NCBI GenBank assembly: GCA_033961575.1
Contig: CM066732.1
Span: forward strand, 80,928,687-80,992,686
DNA from: Aselliscus stoliczkanus
Lineage: Eukaryota; Chordata; Mammalia; Chiroptera; Hipposideridae
Length of the DNA: 64,000 nt
Direction: 5' to 3'
Shown: positions 46,083-58,259 of the stretch, piece by piece
Position numbering within the stretch: position 1 is the first letter of the stretch
Layout of the letters: each line of letters begins with the position of its first letter
Notes under the pieces: model-generated
What the model was told of the DNA's origin: nothing
Databases searched by the model: none
What the model saw: the letters and a program-made list of their open reading frames with translations, nothing else
Made by a program: the position numbers and the translations under genes

Positions 46083-48511
46083 ACTTCTGCGCCAATTCCA
46101 CCGGACCAATGAGGTCCCGGACCTGATCCTCTGTGGGAGGGCCCAACCCTGACAAAATGGCGCCTTCCTTATACCACTCGCGTGCAGGCTCCACACCAGG
46201 GGGACAATAGTCCAGAAACCTCCAGCTTTTGTACCAAGGGTGCTCAGTTCAGTCCGTCCCCGCAGGCTCCTGGGCCCGGCTTGCACAGCTACTCCCTCCA
46301 TCGGGAACCAGATAACTCACTTTAAACCGTGTGGTTTCCAGGACTCCTAGGAGGTGCAATGGCTGCAGGCTGTGCTCCTGGGTGTGCTCCCAAGAGCGGA
46401 CCTGCTGGGTCATGGCTGTGCACGCATTTTGCCTCAGCAGATACAGCCACACAGTTTTAGAGAGTGGCTGCAGTTGTGTTTTCACACCCAACTCTCTAAA
46501 GGAGAAAGAAGAGAAAATGGCTAAGACAGGCTGATCTGAAGCTAGGACAGGAGACTAGGAGCTTCTGCAAAGTTGGCAAACGAAAGATTTCTGCTTTAAG
46601 CTCCTGTAAGACCAGAGAGGGTGGATCTCTCGTTAGTTACAGACGACAGCTTGATGGAGCAGGAGAAGCACTGGGCCACAGTTCAGAGAGGGGCGATGCT
46701 GTCTTCCACACTGGGGCTTCCGTTTCCTCTGGTCTCCTTCAGCTGAGGGGCTTGGGTCCCTGCTCCAGGTCCATGAAGGATGGCCCCAGAGGCGACCTGG
46801 CGTCTGGAACCTCCTCCATTTGTACTTAGAAACGTGCACTTCTTTAAGTTGTGCTCTTTCCTTAACTTTATGTGCATCCGACAGTGAACAGGTTACAACA
46901 TTAGTTTTCTCCGGTGAGCTAACCAAATGATGTCCAAATGGGCCCTCTCAGCGGCCCTGCTGTGGCTGTGACACTTGGATCAGAACGTGCTGGAGGGCAG
47001 ACAGGCCTCGGAGGAGCCACCCGGCCCCTACACAGACGCCTCAAGAAGCTTACCTCCCCACAACGGCCCAGCGTGCCTGTTGGCCATCACGGCTGTGCCT
47101 GTGCTGAAAGCCACTGAGAAGGACTTCTCTTCCTGCCAGGGACGTGTGCTTTTGAAGTGCCCTCCCCTCTTATGTGGGGGCCCACTGTCTACCCAAAGAT
47201 CATTACAGGAGAGCCTTCCCGCTGGGCTGATCACAGGCAAATTCCCCCTCACCAAAGGTGAGTGAAGTTTTGACAAAACCCTGCTGTCATGTCAGACTAG
47301 CTTTGCAAAGCTCCTCTGGGCCTCAGCCGCCCGCGGGCTTCTACCTCTGCAGGAGCAGCTTTCCTCTGAGGGTGTGGCCTCACACACCAGGCCTGAGCAC
47401 TCTGCTTATCGCTATGGATGTTTCTGGGTCAGTCGACACTGTTCCCACTGGGAAGGCCATTTTGTTATGTTCCATTTTTGCTTTCCCAGCAGGCAGCCCA
47501 GAGGGGACAGGCAGAGGGCCTTGGGCCTCTGGCCTTCCCCAGTGGCCAGGGTGTCCCTGCAGGCGATTCCACAGGCGCTTTGGTGAGAGGAGCCCCACAT
47601 GTTGCCTCACATTGCGCTGGCCACTCCCACTCAAGTGCGTGGGACATGCCAGGCTGTCCGCAGTCCCGCGCCACCCTAAACATGCAGCCCTCAGAGCATG
47701 CACTGGTGGGAAAGGGCGCCATGAGGCAGGAAGGGGACAGCCGTGTCCCTGCGCTGAGGTCCAGGCTCCTGAAAGGCAGGCTTCCCTTCGTAATCCTTGT
47801 TGCCTGCCCATGTAATGAATCTCAGTGCCCGGCACAGAAAAAAGACAGCCTGACACACACAGGCCTGTGAGCAAGACAAACCTTCAGAAGGACGCGTTTA
47901 CAAATGAGTTCTGAGGAGGAGGAGAAAAGTTCTCACTGGGTCATTTTCCAAGTAATCAGAGCATCTAGGACATGCGGCAGTGCTACCTAAAAAGGTCTGG
48001 GACTCATTCTGCAAAGTCACACACCCGCTAGGGCCCAGGTCTTCGCGCCCTGACAGCAAAGCCTGGACACCGGCGCTGCTGCTGGCTGCTTCTTCTGCGG
48101 GGCCCCTGAAAATTGGGGCTCCCTGAGGTGGCTTCGGCCTTTCATTCATCCCTCCAGTGATAGGTCGGCAGGAGAAGGACAACACTGCTTGTTTTCTCTA
48201 TCTTGTGGGAGACATGACACTGCACATACTCGGTCTGGTTGGGGTGAGTTCTCTGTCTTCTTACTTCATGGGTGTTTGTCCTTTGAGGGGGAACCTGAGT
48301 GAACAAACCCTGAAATGCCCTGGCTCCTCTGTTGCATCACTGTTCTGTGACACATCATAATGGCACAGCATCCTGGCTGTGTGGATGGAGCCTTATCCAC
48401 GGCCCTCCAAACCTGCCATTTGATGTGATGGCCCCGTACCTACTACTCTGCTGGAACAAACCAATCTCTGTCTGGGTTTGCTTCAGAGCTGTTTAAAAAA
48501 AAAAAAAAAAA
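46083..48511. other. GC-rich, CpG-containing block of unknown origin
   Basis: Composition changes abruptly at about 46083 (acttctgcgccaattccacc) and falls back after an A-run at 48495-48511. Two sampled 60-base rows (47521, 47641) are 65-67% GC, against 25% in a sampled row at 23761. Open frames of up to 185 codons occur on both strands, as expected for GC-rich DNA; none shows a familiar domain or a clear coding frame. caaaatggcgcc at about 46154 resembles a YY1 site. Possible identities: a processed copy of a GC-rich non-coding or 3' UTR transcript, part of an LTR element or L1 5' region, or a local CpG-rich regulatory segment. Confidence 0.6.
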
Positions 48512-48631
48512 ATCACAACTACAGCGGACTCCAAAATATGACCCCAAACTCACCTCCTTTCTTTCCCACGATGGCTACAATGTAAAAATCAGCATATGTA
48601 ATCCCCATGTAGTGTATGGATTTTACCATGT

Positions 48632-48730
48632 AAACATGAATCCATAAATAATGTAACGTTGTATAAACATGTATCCATAAATAATGTAACATTGTGTAAC
48701 TCTGTATCCGTAAATAATGTAACTATGTTT
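48632..48730. repeat. 33-bp tandem repeat, three copies
   Basis: Units start aaacatgaatccataaataa (48632), aaacatgtatccataaataa (48665) and aactctgtatccgtaaataa (48698), each 33 bp. Divergence rises along the array. It lies between the A-run of the GC-rich block and a second A-run at 48757-48767. Confidence 0.92.
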
Positions 48731-48996
48731 GTGCTTTAAACTTAAATGGCATAGTCAAAAAAAAAAATCAAGTTAATTTTCATTTTAAATTAAATAATAA
48801 AAACTGGGTACTATTTTGTGTTCAATAGTTCTAATTCTCTTCACTTTAAGATTTTCTCTGATGATATTCTTTTGTCTACATTTAATGAATATCAAAGACA
48901 TGATTTATGTTTTCATCTGTAAAATGATTTCACCTTTATTGTTTGGCAACTTGTAAGGTTTATGAAGCTAAGAAACTTGACAGATGGTTTTCTACA

Positions 48997-49220
48997 CAGG
49001 GATCCACAAATTGTAGCCTGAGCCCCAATCTGGCATGTGCCTATTTTATAATAAAGTTTTATTGTAATATAGCTATGCTTACTCAGTCATTTCTTTATAC
49101 ATAGTCTATAGTTGCTTTCATACTATAATGGCAGAGTTGAGAAGTCATGACAGACACTACATGACTGGCAAAGCTTCACATATTTACTATCTGGCCCGTA
49201 AGAAAGTTTGCTATTCCCTG
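48997..49220 (+). mobile_element. hAT (Charlie-like) element, near full-length
   Basis: Left end cagggatccacaaattgt, inner taaagttttattgtaatata and ggcagagttgagaagtcatg, right end gaaagtttgctattccctg. Ends are inverted copies of the hAT motif. Flanks ttctaca and gtctaga may be a decayed 8-bp duplication. Same family as 34325 and 37275. About 224 bp, non-coding. Confidence 0.8.
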
Positions 49221-49229
49221 GTCTAGAAG

Positions 49230-51170
49230 GTCTTTCATCTCCCGAAAATTTTCATGATGCTGATTATTATTATTAAATTGCTAGCCTTTATGTTTCTTAA
49301 GAAAGTTCTCATTATTTTTCTAGTTCTATCATTTTCTCTAAAATTGCTGTCATTTAGGATCCTGAAATTATAGCACACTGATTTTTCGCTCTACACAATT
49401 AGTTGGTTTTTCTTACACTTTTTTTTTTTTTTTTTTTTTAGCATATGGAGTATACAAGTTTAACAAAATTCTTCAGAATGCCACTTTTATTTAGGGGTAG
49501 TAATTATTCTTTTAACTTTTTTAAGAAAATGGATATCACCATAGTTAAGATCATTCATTTTCCTGTTCAGGTGATTTATACCAGCCATCTTTGGATGTGA
49601 CTTCCACAGGGTATTGGAAACCTCGTTTTCACCTTTATGATGCTGTAATTGTAGTTGGACTTGAGATACTTTTTCAGACTTTCTGATTGTTAAGATTAAT
49701 TTCCTGGGGTTGGGTTATAATTTTCTTTGTTTTAGACATTTTAAGTATTTGTTGTATGGAAGGGTGAGGCTGAGAGGAAGAAAATTGCATTGTCAAACAT
49801 CGCCATTTTTCTGGAAAATCATTTCTTGCTTGTTGCTTTTAGAATATGTAAAGTAATATTTTATATTCACATCAGCAGTAGTAAACAAATGGCTGATGAT
49901 ATTAATGTCTTATTTCTAAATGCCCTTACATATTCAATTTAGTGTTTGTCAGAGCTAAAGAGAACTGAAATTATTCATTGAAGCTTTTTAATGTATAATT
50001 TTCCATTGCCTTTTACCCAAATTTAAAAAAATAAATACAAATGAATTCCATTTACTTAGCACTTGCTAAAAAAAGTTATAACTGAAAGACTAGTTTCAGC
50101 ATCCCACAAAATCTCCTACAAATTAAACAGAGAAACTAAGTCAAATATCTTTTTCTAACATTAAAGCTAATGTAAAATTTCCTGTTTAAATTTAATTGAC
50201 TATCCCAAGTTCTTATAATTTGTAACTAATCATTAATCCCTGCAATAATTTCTAACTACCTCTGTCTTCAAATTATGATTGAGAGGTTCTTACAACCACA
50301 AATTTTTCTAACACATATCATGTTGTTGTAAATTGTTGATTAAATCTTCCTTGTGTTTTATTTTTAAAATTTGTTTCCATATACCATAAAAATATGCTAA
50401 GTTATCTCATGAAACATAGCCTTCTCTTTCAAAGCCATTTCTAAAGACAAAATAATCAGTACATATCACTTGTAAAAATAAGGAAGTTAATGCATGTAGA
50501 ATAAGTCTCTTCAGCTAGTAAAACTAGTAAAATTTTAACTGCAGTCCACGGATTTCAACTTCCAATACCATGTTGATTTTTTTATTGGAGTAATCTGCCT
50601 TCCATCTTAATAAAGTATAATCATTGCTCACATTCCAGCATGGCTTTGCTAGGTTAGGTCAACTATGTATTCAGAGTTATGTATGAGCGAGTAAATTTTT
50701 TGTATATTCTCATTGTAAATTCCAAGAGTACAATGTTGAAAAAAAACAAACAGAATATCAGTAAATCAAGAATGTGATCTCCAGAATGTGTTGGGCAGTG
50801 AGTTTTCTTCTAAAACCTACAACTTAAATATATCTTAGGTTCTATTTTTGGCCCAAAATAATGTAGCTATAAAAACTCAGAACTAAGTTACTTAGATTCT
50901 CAAAGCTTTAAATTTTATAAAATATCATGACATCTATCTTCTAAATCTTTCGAGAGAATTCTTCTCAGGAAATTTAAATATGTTTTTTAAATTGTGTGTG
51001 TTGAAATAAATTTGAAGTTAAAATTAAGTTTAAACAACTGAGCAATACAGCCAATAACCAGTTTGATCTTCAACAAAATCTGACTGCTGTTTTTTTCAGC
51101 AAAATTTGGTGTCATTACTCACAATCATAAACCAGAAACAAAAATTCTTTATATATGTATATATCGCATT
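49230..51170. other. Unassigned non-coding sequence
   Basis: AT-rich; no gene or repeat recognised apart from a run of 21 T at 49419-49439. Confidence 0.5.
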
Positions 51171-51273
51171 TTGTATCTTTGTTTATTTTTTTATTATTCT
51201 TTCTCTATTAAATTTATTGGAGTGACATTGGTTAGTAAAATTATATAGGTTTCAAGTGTACATTTCTGTAATA

Positions 51274-52555
51274 TTGGGTTGTCAGAAAAGTCATGACGCA
51301 TGTTTGTGACAGATGGCACTAGTACATTTTTGGAAGTACTAGAGTCATTCACATGACTCTATGCTATGTCATTTGACAGCTGCCAGTTCTAGCTCCAGTC
51401 TAAAAAAAAATTGAGCAATTTGATTGAGTTTTGGAGATTTTACAACAAGTTGAAGATGGAAGACCAAACTGTGTATTTTTGCCATATTTTACTGTTTTAT
51501 TTCCATAAAGGGAAGAACACGTGTCAAGCTTGTGAAAAATTGCATAAAGTTTACGGTGACAATGCTCTACAAGAACGTCAATGCCAATGATGGTTCACAA
51601 AATTCTGTGCTGGTGATTTTGATCTCAATGACGCTCCACTGTCAGGGAGGCCCACCAAGGTTGATGACTACAAAATAAAGGCATTGATCAAGTCAAACCT
51701 GCATTACACAACACGAGAGATTGCAGAAACATTGAACATCCATCATTCCAGCATTCATGACCACCTGAAGAAGCTGGATTATGTAAGCAAGCTCGATATT
51801 TGGGTTCCGCATGAACTCAAAGAAGTTCATTTGACGGAGTGTATAAACATCTGCAATATGCTCATTAGATGTGAGAAAAACGGTCCTTTTCTGAAGCAAC
51901 TAATAACTGGTGATGAGAAGTGGATTGTTTACAACAATGTGGTGTGCAAACAGTCTTGGTCCCAAAGAGATGATTTGCCTCAAACAACATCGAAAGCAGA
52001 CATTCATCAAAGGAAGGTTTTGCTCTCAATGTGGTAGGATTTTTAAAGGTGTCGTGTTTTTCGAGCTCCTTCCAAGGAACCAAACAATCAATTTGAATGT
52101 GCACTGTCAGCAATTGGACAGTTTGAATGAATCCATCATCCAGAAATGTCCAGAGCTTGTTAATTGTAAAAGAGTTGTGTTCTATCATGACAACGCAAGA
52201 CCACACACAAGTTTGATCACCCGTCAAAAATCATTGGAGTTTGGTTGGGATATGTTGCCACACCCACCATACTCACCTGACCTTGCACTGTCAGGCTTCC
52301 ACTTGTTTCGCTCTCTTCAAAACTCCTTCTGTGGTATAACGTTCAATTAAGATAAGGCTGTAAATCATCATCTTGATCAGTTTTCACAACAACAGGTCCT
52401 TCTATGAACAAGGAATTATGAAGCTCACTGAAAGATGGCAAAAGGTTATCGAACAAAATGGGCCGTATATCCTTGATTGATCTTTGTTCTTTATATAAAT
52501 AAATGACTTTTGAAAAACATAGACAAAATATGTCATGACTTTCCCAACAACACAA
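51274..52555 (+). mobile_element. Full-length mariner transposon
   Basis: Left end ttgggttgtcagaaaagtca; right end, from the other strand, ttgtgttgttgggaaagtca. TA on both sides (51272-51273, 52556-52557). At 1282 bp it has the normal mariner length, with about 180 bp of 5' leader and a decayed transposase gene. It sits inside an L1 3' UTR, so it transposed after that L1 arrived. Confidence 0.95.
51456..52480 (+). pseudogene. Mariner transposase, inactivated
   Basis: Translation starts at ATG 51456; an in-frame TGA at 51588-51590 follows CQ and precedes WF of the helix-turn-helix region. The frame continues to a stop at 52035, with TTREIAETLNIHHSSIHDHL (second HTH), a WVPHEL motif and TGDEKW holding the first catalytic Asp (51912-51914). 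A frameshift near 52030 moves to the next frame, which has YHDNARPH (second Asp 52189-52191) and HPPYSPDLALSGFHLF. The third catalytic position, 34 residues later, is Gly (52294-52296) instead of Asp. A second shift near 52350 precedes the C-terminus ending at TGA 52478-52480. Function in life: cut-and-paste transposition at TA sites; here dead. Confidence 0.93.
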
Positions 52556-54249
52556 TACATCATCTATATATTGCATTGTGTGTTCACCACCCAGAGTCAG
52601 TTCTCCTTCCATCATCATATATTTGACCCCCTTTACCCTCTTCTATCTCAGCCCATTCCCCCTTACCCTCTGTTAACCACTAAACTGTTACCTGTGTCTA
52701 TGAGTTTTTGTTTCTTTATTTGTGTGGCTTGTTTCTTTGTTTCTTTCAGTTTTATATCCCACATATGAGTGAAGTCATGTGGTTCTTGACTTTTTTGTCT
52801 GACTTATTTCACTTAGAATGATCATCTGAAGATGCATCCATATTGTCACAAATGGCAGTTTTCTTTCTTATGGCCAACTAATATTTCGTTATGTATATGT
52901 ACCACATCTTATTTATCCAGTCATCTATCAGAGGACACTTCTGTTGTTTCCATGTCTTGGCCCCCATGCATAATGCTGCAATGAACATAGGGGTATATGT
53001 ATCTTTACAGATCAATGTTTTCAGATTTTTCATGTAGATACTCAAAAGAGAGATTGCTGGGTCGTATGGTAATTCTATTTTTAATTTTTTGAAGAGCCTC
53101 CATACTGTTTTCCATAGTGGCTGTACCAATTAGCATTCCACCAGCAATGTATAAGGGTTCCTTTTTCTCCACAGCCTCTCTAACACTTATTACTTGTGTG
53201 GTTGATGATAGCCATTCTAACAGGTTTGAAGTGCTATCTCATTGTGGTTTTGGTTTGTATTTACCTAACAGCTAGTGAAGTTGAGCCTTTTTTCATGTGT
53301 CTGTTGGCCATGTGTATATCTTCTTGAAAGAAGTGTCTGTTCAGGTCCTCTGCCTATTTTTTAATTGGATTGGTTTTTTTGTTGAGTTGTATGAGTTCTT
53401 CATATATTTTGAGCATTAGCCCCTATCAGAGGTGTTGTTTGCAATTATCTTCTATCTTTTCCCATTCAGTGGGTTGCCTCTTTGTTTTATTGATGGTTTA
53501 TTTCGCTGTGCAGAAGCTTTTTAGTTTGATACAGATTCACTCATTTATTTTTACTTTTACTTCCCTTGCTTTTGAGGTCAAATTTATAAATCCTCTCTGA
53601 ACCCAAGGTCCATAAATTTAGTATCTATGCTTTCTTCTATGCAATTTATTGTTCCAAGTCTTATGTTTAGGTCTTTGATTCATTTTGAGTTAATTTTGTT
53701 ATGTGGAGACAAATAGCAATCTAGTTTCATTCTTTTGTATGTGGCTTTTCAATGATCTCAATACCATTTATTGAAAAGTCTTGTTTTTTCCCCATTGTAT
53801 GTTTTTGACTCCTTTGTTGAAAATTATCTGCCCATATATGTATGGGTTTATTTCTACATGTTTTATTCCATTCCATTGGTCTGTGTGTCTGTTTTTCTGC
53901 CAATACCATGCTGTTTTGATTATTGTCACTTTGTAGTATCAGTTCAAGTCAGGAAGTGTGATACCTCTAGCCTTGTTCTTTTTTCTTAGGGATGTTTTGG
54001 CTATTTGTGGTCTTTTCTGATTCTATACAAATCTGATGATTTTTTTTGTTCCATTTCTTGAAAAAATGCCATTGTGATTTTGGTGGGGAGTGCATTAAAT
54101 CTGTGTATTGCTTTGGGTAATACAGTCATTTTAACTGTTGACTCTTCCAATCCATGAATACGAAATGTCTTTCCATTTCTTTGTATCTTCATCAATGTCT
54201 TTTAATAATGTCTTGTAGTTTGCAGTGTATAGTTTTAACCACATGTTTT

Positions 54250-55530
54250 TACTCAGGGTTTTTTAATGGAAAAGGTAATAGGTATTGATGTATTTTTGAC
54301 AGCATTCCCTGATAAGAGGAAAATAATGAATAAAATTGAACAGCAAATTAAGAAGGAAAAATGGATGTTTATATACCCTCCATAATTATACTAAATTTTT
54401 CTATAAGAGATGAGAAAGCACAATGTCAGATGCTTTGAGCTATATAAACTTGAATAAGAAAACTCCTCTTCTAGATTCTAGGAATCACAAGTCCAGAAGC
54501 TGAGTTCTGAATACAAATAGCCAAAATACCAGTAAAATTCAGCACGTGAAACTGATAACTTCTCTTCACTTTAACCTTGAGATTTAACCATTGTCCATAG
54601 GTCACAAGGAAGAACATGGTAAGAAAACATTGAGAGTTCAGAGACAGGGAGTATCCCATCCTGCTCAGGACAAATTTATGGGAGTCCACCCATAAAGAGC
54701 CATACACTAAAGTGTATTACAGAAAGCAGAAGATGTAGGGGCAAATAAAAAGTAAAGAAAAAGTCTTGTTTAGGGAAAAGCATATTTTAATTTAAATGTT
54801 AAATTTAAGCACCAGTGTCAAATGTGTGAAAGGGCTACTTACTATGAAATGTAAATAGCATTCAAATTATAGGCAAATAATGGAAGGCCTAAATGCTTTA
54901 ATAAATTAAAGGTTTTTAAGCTAATATATACTACATTCAGCAAAGAGCTGCAGAGTCACATCTGGCATTTAGACCTGGAGATAGTGATTTGGAGATTATC
55001 TACTTAAGAATAATAGATATACATAAAAGTAATACATACAGAAGGAAGAAAGCTTTGAAAGGAGAGAGAGGAGGGCTGAGAACAGGTTCACAGTAAATAT
55101 TTATTTTAAAGGACAAGAATAGAAAAGGATACAAGAAAGAAGACATAAAAGTAATTATCAGAGAGGTTAAAGGAGGTGGTATTAAAGAGCCAAGAAAAAT
55201 TCAGCATGGAAAAGGACCGGTTGGCAGAGGATCAAATACTCCAAAGAGGTCATTACTCACTTTCAAAAATGCAGATTCTGAAGAGTGGTGGAAAAAGAAA
55301 GATCATTCTGTGTAGAAAAGAGAAAGCTACAAATGGAAAGTAGTCTCCCTGATATTATTTTGGTAGTGAAACAAACAGAAGGAAATAGAAGAAAAAGGAG
55401 TATTTTTAGGCTAGGAGATTCCTTAGTCTCTGTGCAGACAAAGGGAGATGACCTGATGGAGGTTGATTTATGCAAGGAAAGGCAATAATTCACAAGAAAG
55501 ACAAAGAGCACAGGGAGATAGTCAAGCTCA
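54250..55530. other. Unassigned non-coding sequence
   Basis: AT-rich and purine-rich; 55050-55270 may be an old reversed L2 but this is weak. No gene seen. Confidence 0.45.
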
Positions 55531-55546
55531 TAAAGAAGAAAGACCT

Positions 55547-55983
55547 GGGCCAGCCGAGTGGCACATTGGTTAAGAGCTGGTTTTGGGATGCCATCGGCGC
55601 TGGTTCGGATCCCATGTATGAGGGCCAGTGACACTGCCCTCTACAGCTAACAACAGCTCCACCTGGAGCTGGGCTGTGCGAGCCCCAGTGATGGTGTAGG
55701 CTGCAGCCCCTGCTGTAGTGGGCTGCCATAGGCTACAGTGAGTGGCCGGCAGACAGCATGAGTGGCTGGCAGCCAGCATGCGCTGCCAATAGCCCCGGTG
55801 AGTGACCATCCAGAGGCTGGCGACCAATCTGCCTCATCCGGGAAGAGCGCAATGAGGATACCAACATGGGCCAGTGAAGCAACATCCTCTGCAACTAAAC
55901 TGAAGAACAAAAGGACAGCAACTTGTCTGTTACCCTTCCCCGATTCCCCAATAAAATATTTAAAAAATAAAAATAAAAAAAAT
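55547..55983 (+). mobile_element. Bat-type tRNA-derived SINE, long form (older subfamily)
   Basis: Head gggccagccgagtggcacat, long tail to ccccaataaaatatt and A-rich end; lacks the diagnostic insertion. Target duplication aaagaagaaagacct at 55532-55546 and 55984-55998. A 151-codon antisense frame (55647-56102) runs through it. Confidence 0.94.
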
Positions 55984-55999
55984 AAAGAAGAAAGACCTT

Positions 56000-57950
56000 T
56001 TCTACTAAGAATATGAAATAGAAACCAGTTAAATACACAGATATTTTTAAGAAATGGAGGGTAGAATAGGGCAGAGTACACTTCAGATGCTTTCGATTTC
56101 AAAAATAAGAGTTCAGATACTTTGTTATCTATGTATGATGAGAATTAATGTAAGTTTGGATTTTAAGGTTATGCACATTTCTGAACTCTCCGTGGTGGAA
56201 AATGGAGTGGGGAATAAAAAGTGTTATGAGAAATAAAAATATAACCATTCTAATGTGGATAAAGATGAAGTTAGTTAATATGCATTTAGAGTGGACTTTA
56301 CACATATGGTTAATACTCTTAAATATAGCTATCCAGCCTGGACATGGAGTATAACACATGGAAGGTGGAGATAATTTGAGGCAATGTTGGTTATAATAAT
56401 AGGTCAGGAGATATTAAATAGATTCTATAATGCTAAGAGTTTCATTGAATGCTTGATTATGATAAAGATACCAGTTAAGCAAATGAGAGCAATAGATTGT
56501 GTGAATAGGAAGGCTGAAGTTCATGAGTATGAGAGGTAGGTTGGACAAATGTGAAAGAAATGAAGGAGTTGGTATATCAAGCAATAAACTAGAAAATCTA
56601 AATCTATTTGTCCTGCTGTGTATTGCATGAGAGAGCTACTTTTAAGTAAAGGGACAATAAGGTGGGATAAAAATTAATCACATTAAAATACAAGATATAA
56701 AAAATCACTTATGCCTTATGATGTCCCAGGTGATAGAATGGGCTGGGGTGTTGTTATATAGAGGACATATAAACTCTGGAATGTCTCACCTCCTGCCAGA
56801 TTCACTGTGCCCTTAGACAATGGTTAGGTTATGGTGGACGTATTGATTCATTCCTTGGGTGAATGATTACGTGGAAGTTTGACTGCCAAGTAGATATTCC
56901 CAGGTATCAAAACAGAGACTAGGTACATATAAAGAGATTCTTCAACTTAAAATTTATTTCCAAATCAAAGCTCATTTGAAAAAGTATAAAATTGCTTTCA
57001 ATGATTTCTCCCTCTAGCCTGCTAACTGTGAATCCCAGCTTACATCTTAGTATAGCTGGTTGAAGGCAGGCAGAAAAACCATCCTGCAAAGAAAATAGAA
57101 AAAGTTGTTGCTCTCTGTATGTTTGAAATAATAGATAGAGCCTGATGAATGTGAAATATTGCTTGCATGGAAACATTTTGTTTTGGAGTATTTTGATATC
57201 AATTACATGGGAAAACAGTATGCATTTTGGAAAATGTGTCAAAGCAATGCAATCTTCTTAATAACAGAAACTGGAAATTGCCTGACAAAGTGAAACATTT
57301 TAATGATGAGAACTTTTCTGAAGCAGAACCCAGTCATTGTTAAAATCGAGACAATTTATCTTTTAATTCAGTAATAATTCTAGTCCATTTTAAGCTTAAT
57401 ATTCTTTCATAATTCTAATAACAAAAGGTAGTTTGCTGAATTAATATCACTTTTAAAATATTTCTTGATCTTTTTTGTATGGTATTTTTACAGCAAAGAA
57501 CATTTAACACAGTTATCTTTGGTGAATTATACAAAATTAGTATTTTACCATTCCAGAAGTCACACACATTTTGGTCTCCATTCAAGATACTTGAGAGCAG
57601 CATGAAATTAAATTCTTAGTAATAGAAGACTACTTCAAAATGGTGGGGAATCCAGGGGGGAAAAAAACAGTCTTGAGCAAATTGCATGAAATAACAACTT
57701 AGAACAAATTACATAAAATAATTTAATAAACAACCAGCATGATATTTTGGTGATGCAATCTTGGAAAAAGTAATTTTGGTAGGGAGAAAGAAGATGCACA
57801 CAGCAAACCTTAGGTCTAATAAACTCACTGAGGACTTAGATTCAAACGTTCATTTATGAAAATTGGATTCCACCTCTAACATTGAGCAAGTGAATAGATA
57901 GATATGCAAACAAGAAATTAAGCAGAAGAGCTTAAAAGTTTATAGGAATT
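56000..57950. other. Unassigned non-coding sequence
   Basis: AT-rich; no gene or clear repeat recognised. Confidence 0.5.
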
Positions 57951-57959
57951 CACTCTCAA

Positions 57960-58110
57960 AATCAAGGATCTATATTCATTTAATCATATGAAAAGTATTT
58001 TTTTAGTGTCTGCCATACTTCAGACACCACAGTGCCTGGAAGCTACAGAAGTTGGTAATCCATGAATTCTATCTTCAACTTGCTCAAAGTTTAGTAAGGG
58101 AGAGAGACAA
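57960..58110 (-). mobile_element. L2 LINE 3'-end remnant
   Basis: tttttagtgtctgccatact then cagtgcctggaagctacaga and tcaaagtttagtaaggga resemble the reversed L2 end. Confidence 0.45.
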
Positions 58111-58259
58111 AAAAAAAAAAATAAGTATAATTTAATCTGTTTATATTTCTGCTTATTTATTATACTTATATATACATGTAAAATATACTTTGGTACACTG
58201 TTTTATTTTATAAAATAAAATACTAGTTATGTATGGGACAATGCAGTCTAGAAATTTCA

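Larger units (their letters stand above)
51176..54240 (-). mobile_element. LINE-1, 5'-truncated, split by a mariner
   Basis: The reversed 3' UTR (ggagtgacattggttagtaa) is cut at 51273 by a mariner and resumes at 52556 (catcatctatatattgcatt); L1 3' UTR and ORF2 then run to about 54240. Minus-strand pieces include [19 protein letters not shown] and [13 protein letters not shown] at 52878-53129, standard L1 ORF2 C-terminal sequence. ORF2 is broken into frames of 60-83 codons. Without the mariner the L1 is about 1.8 kb. Confidence 0.93.

Noticed and set aside
46130..46300. Possible LTR start (tgtgggagggcccaaccctg with aaaatggcgcc)
   Set aside because: I could not find a matching second LTR, a primer-binding site, a polypurine tract or retroviral coding sequence, so an LTR call is not supported.
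47258..47815. 185-codon plus-strand frame, with overlapping frames of 164 and 150 codons
   Set aside because: All sit in GC-rich DNA, overlap on both strands, and show no domain or coding preference for one frame.
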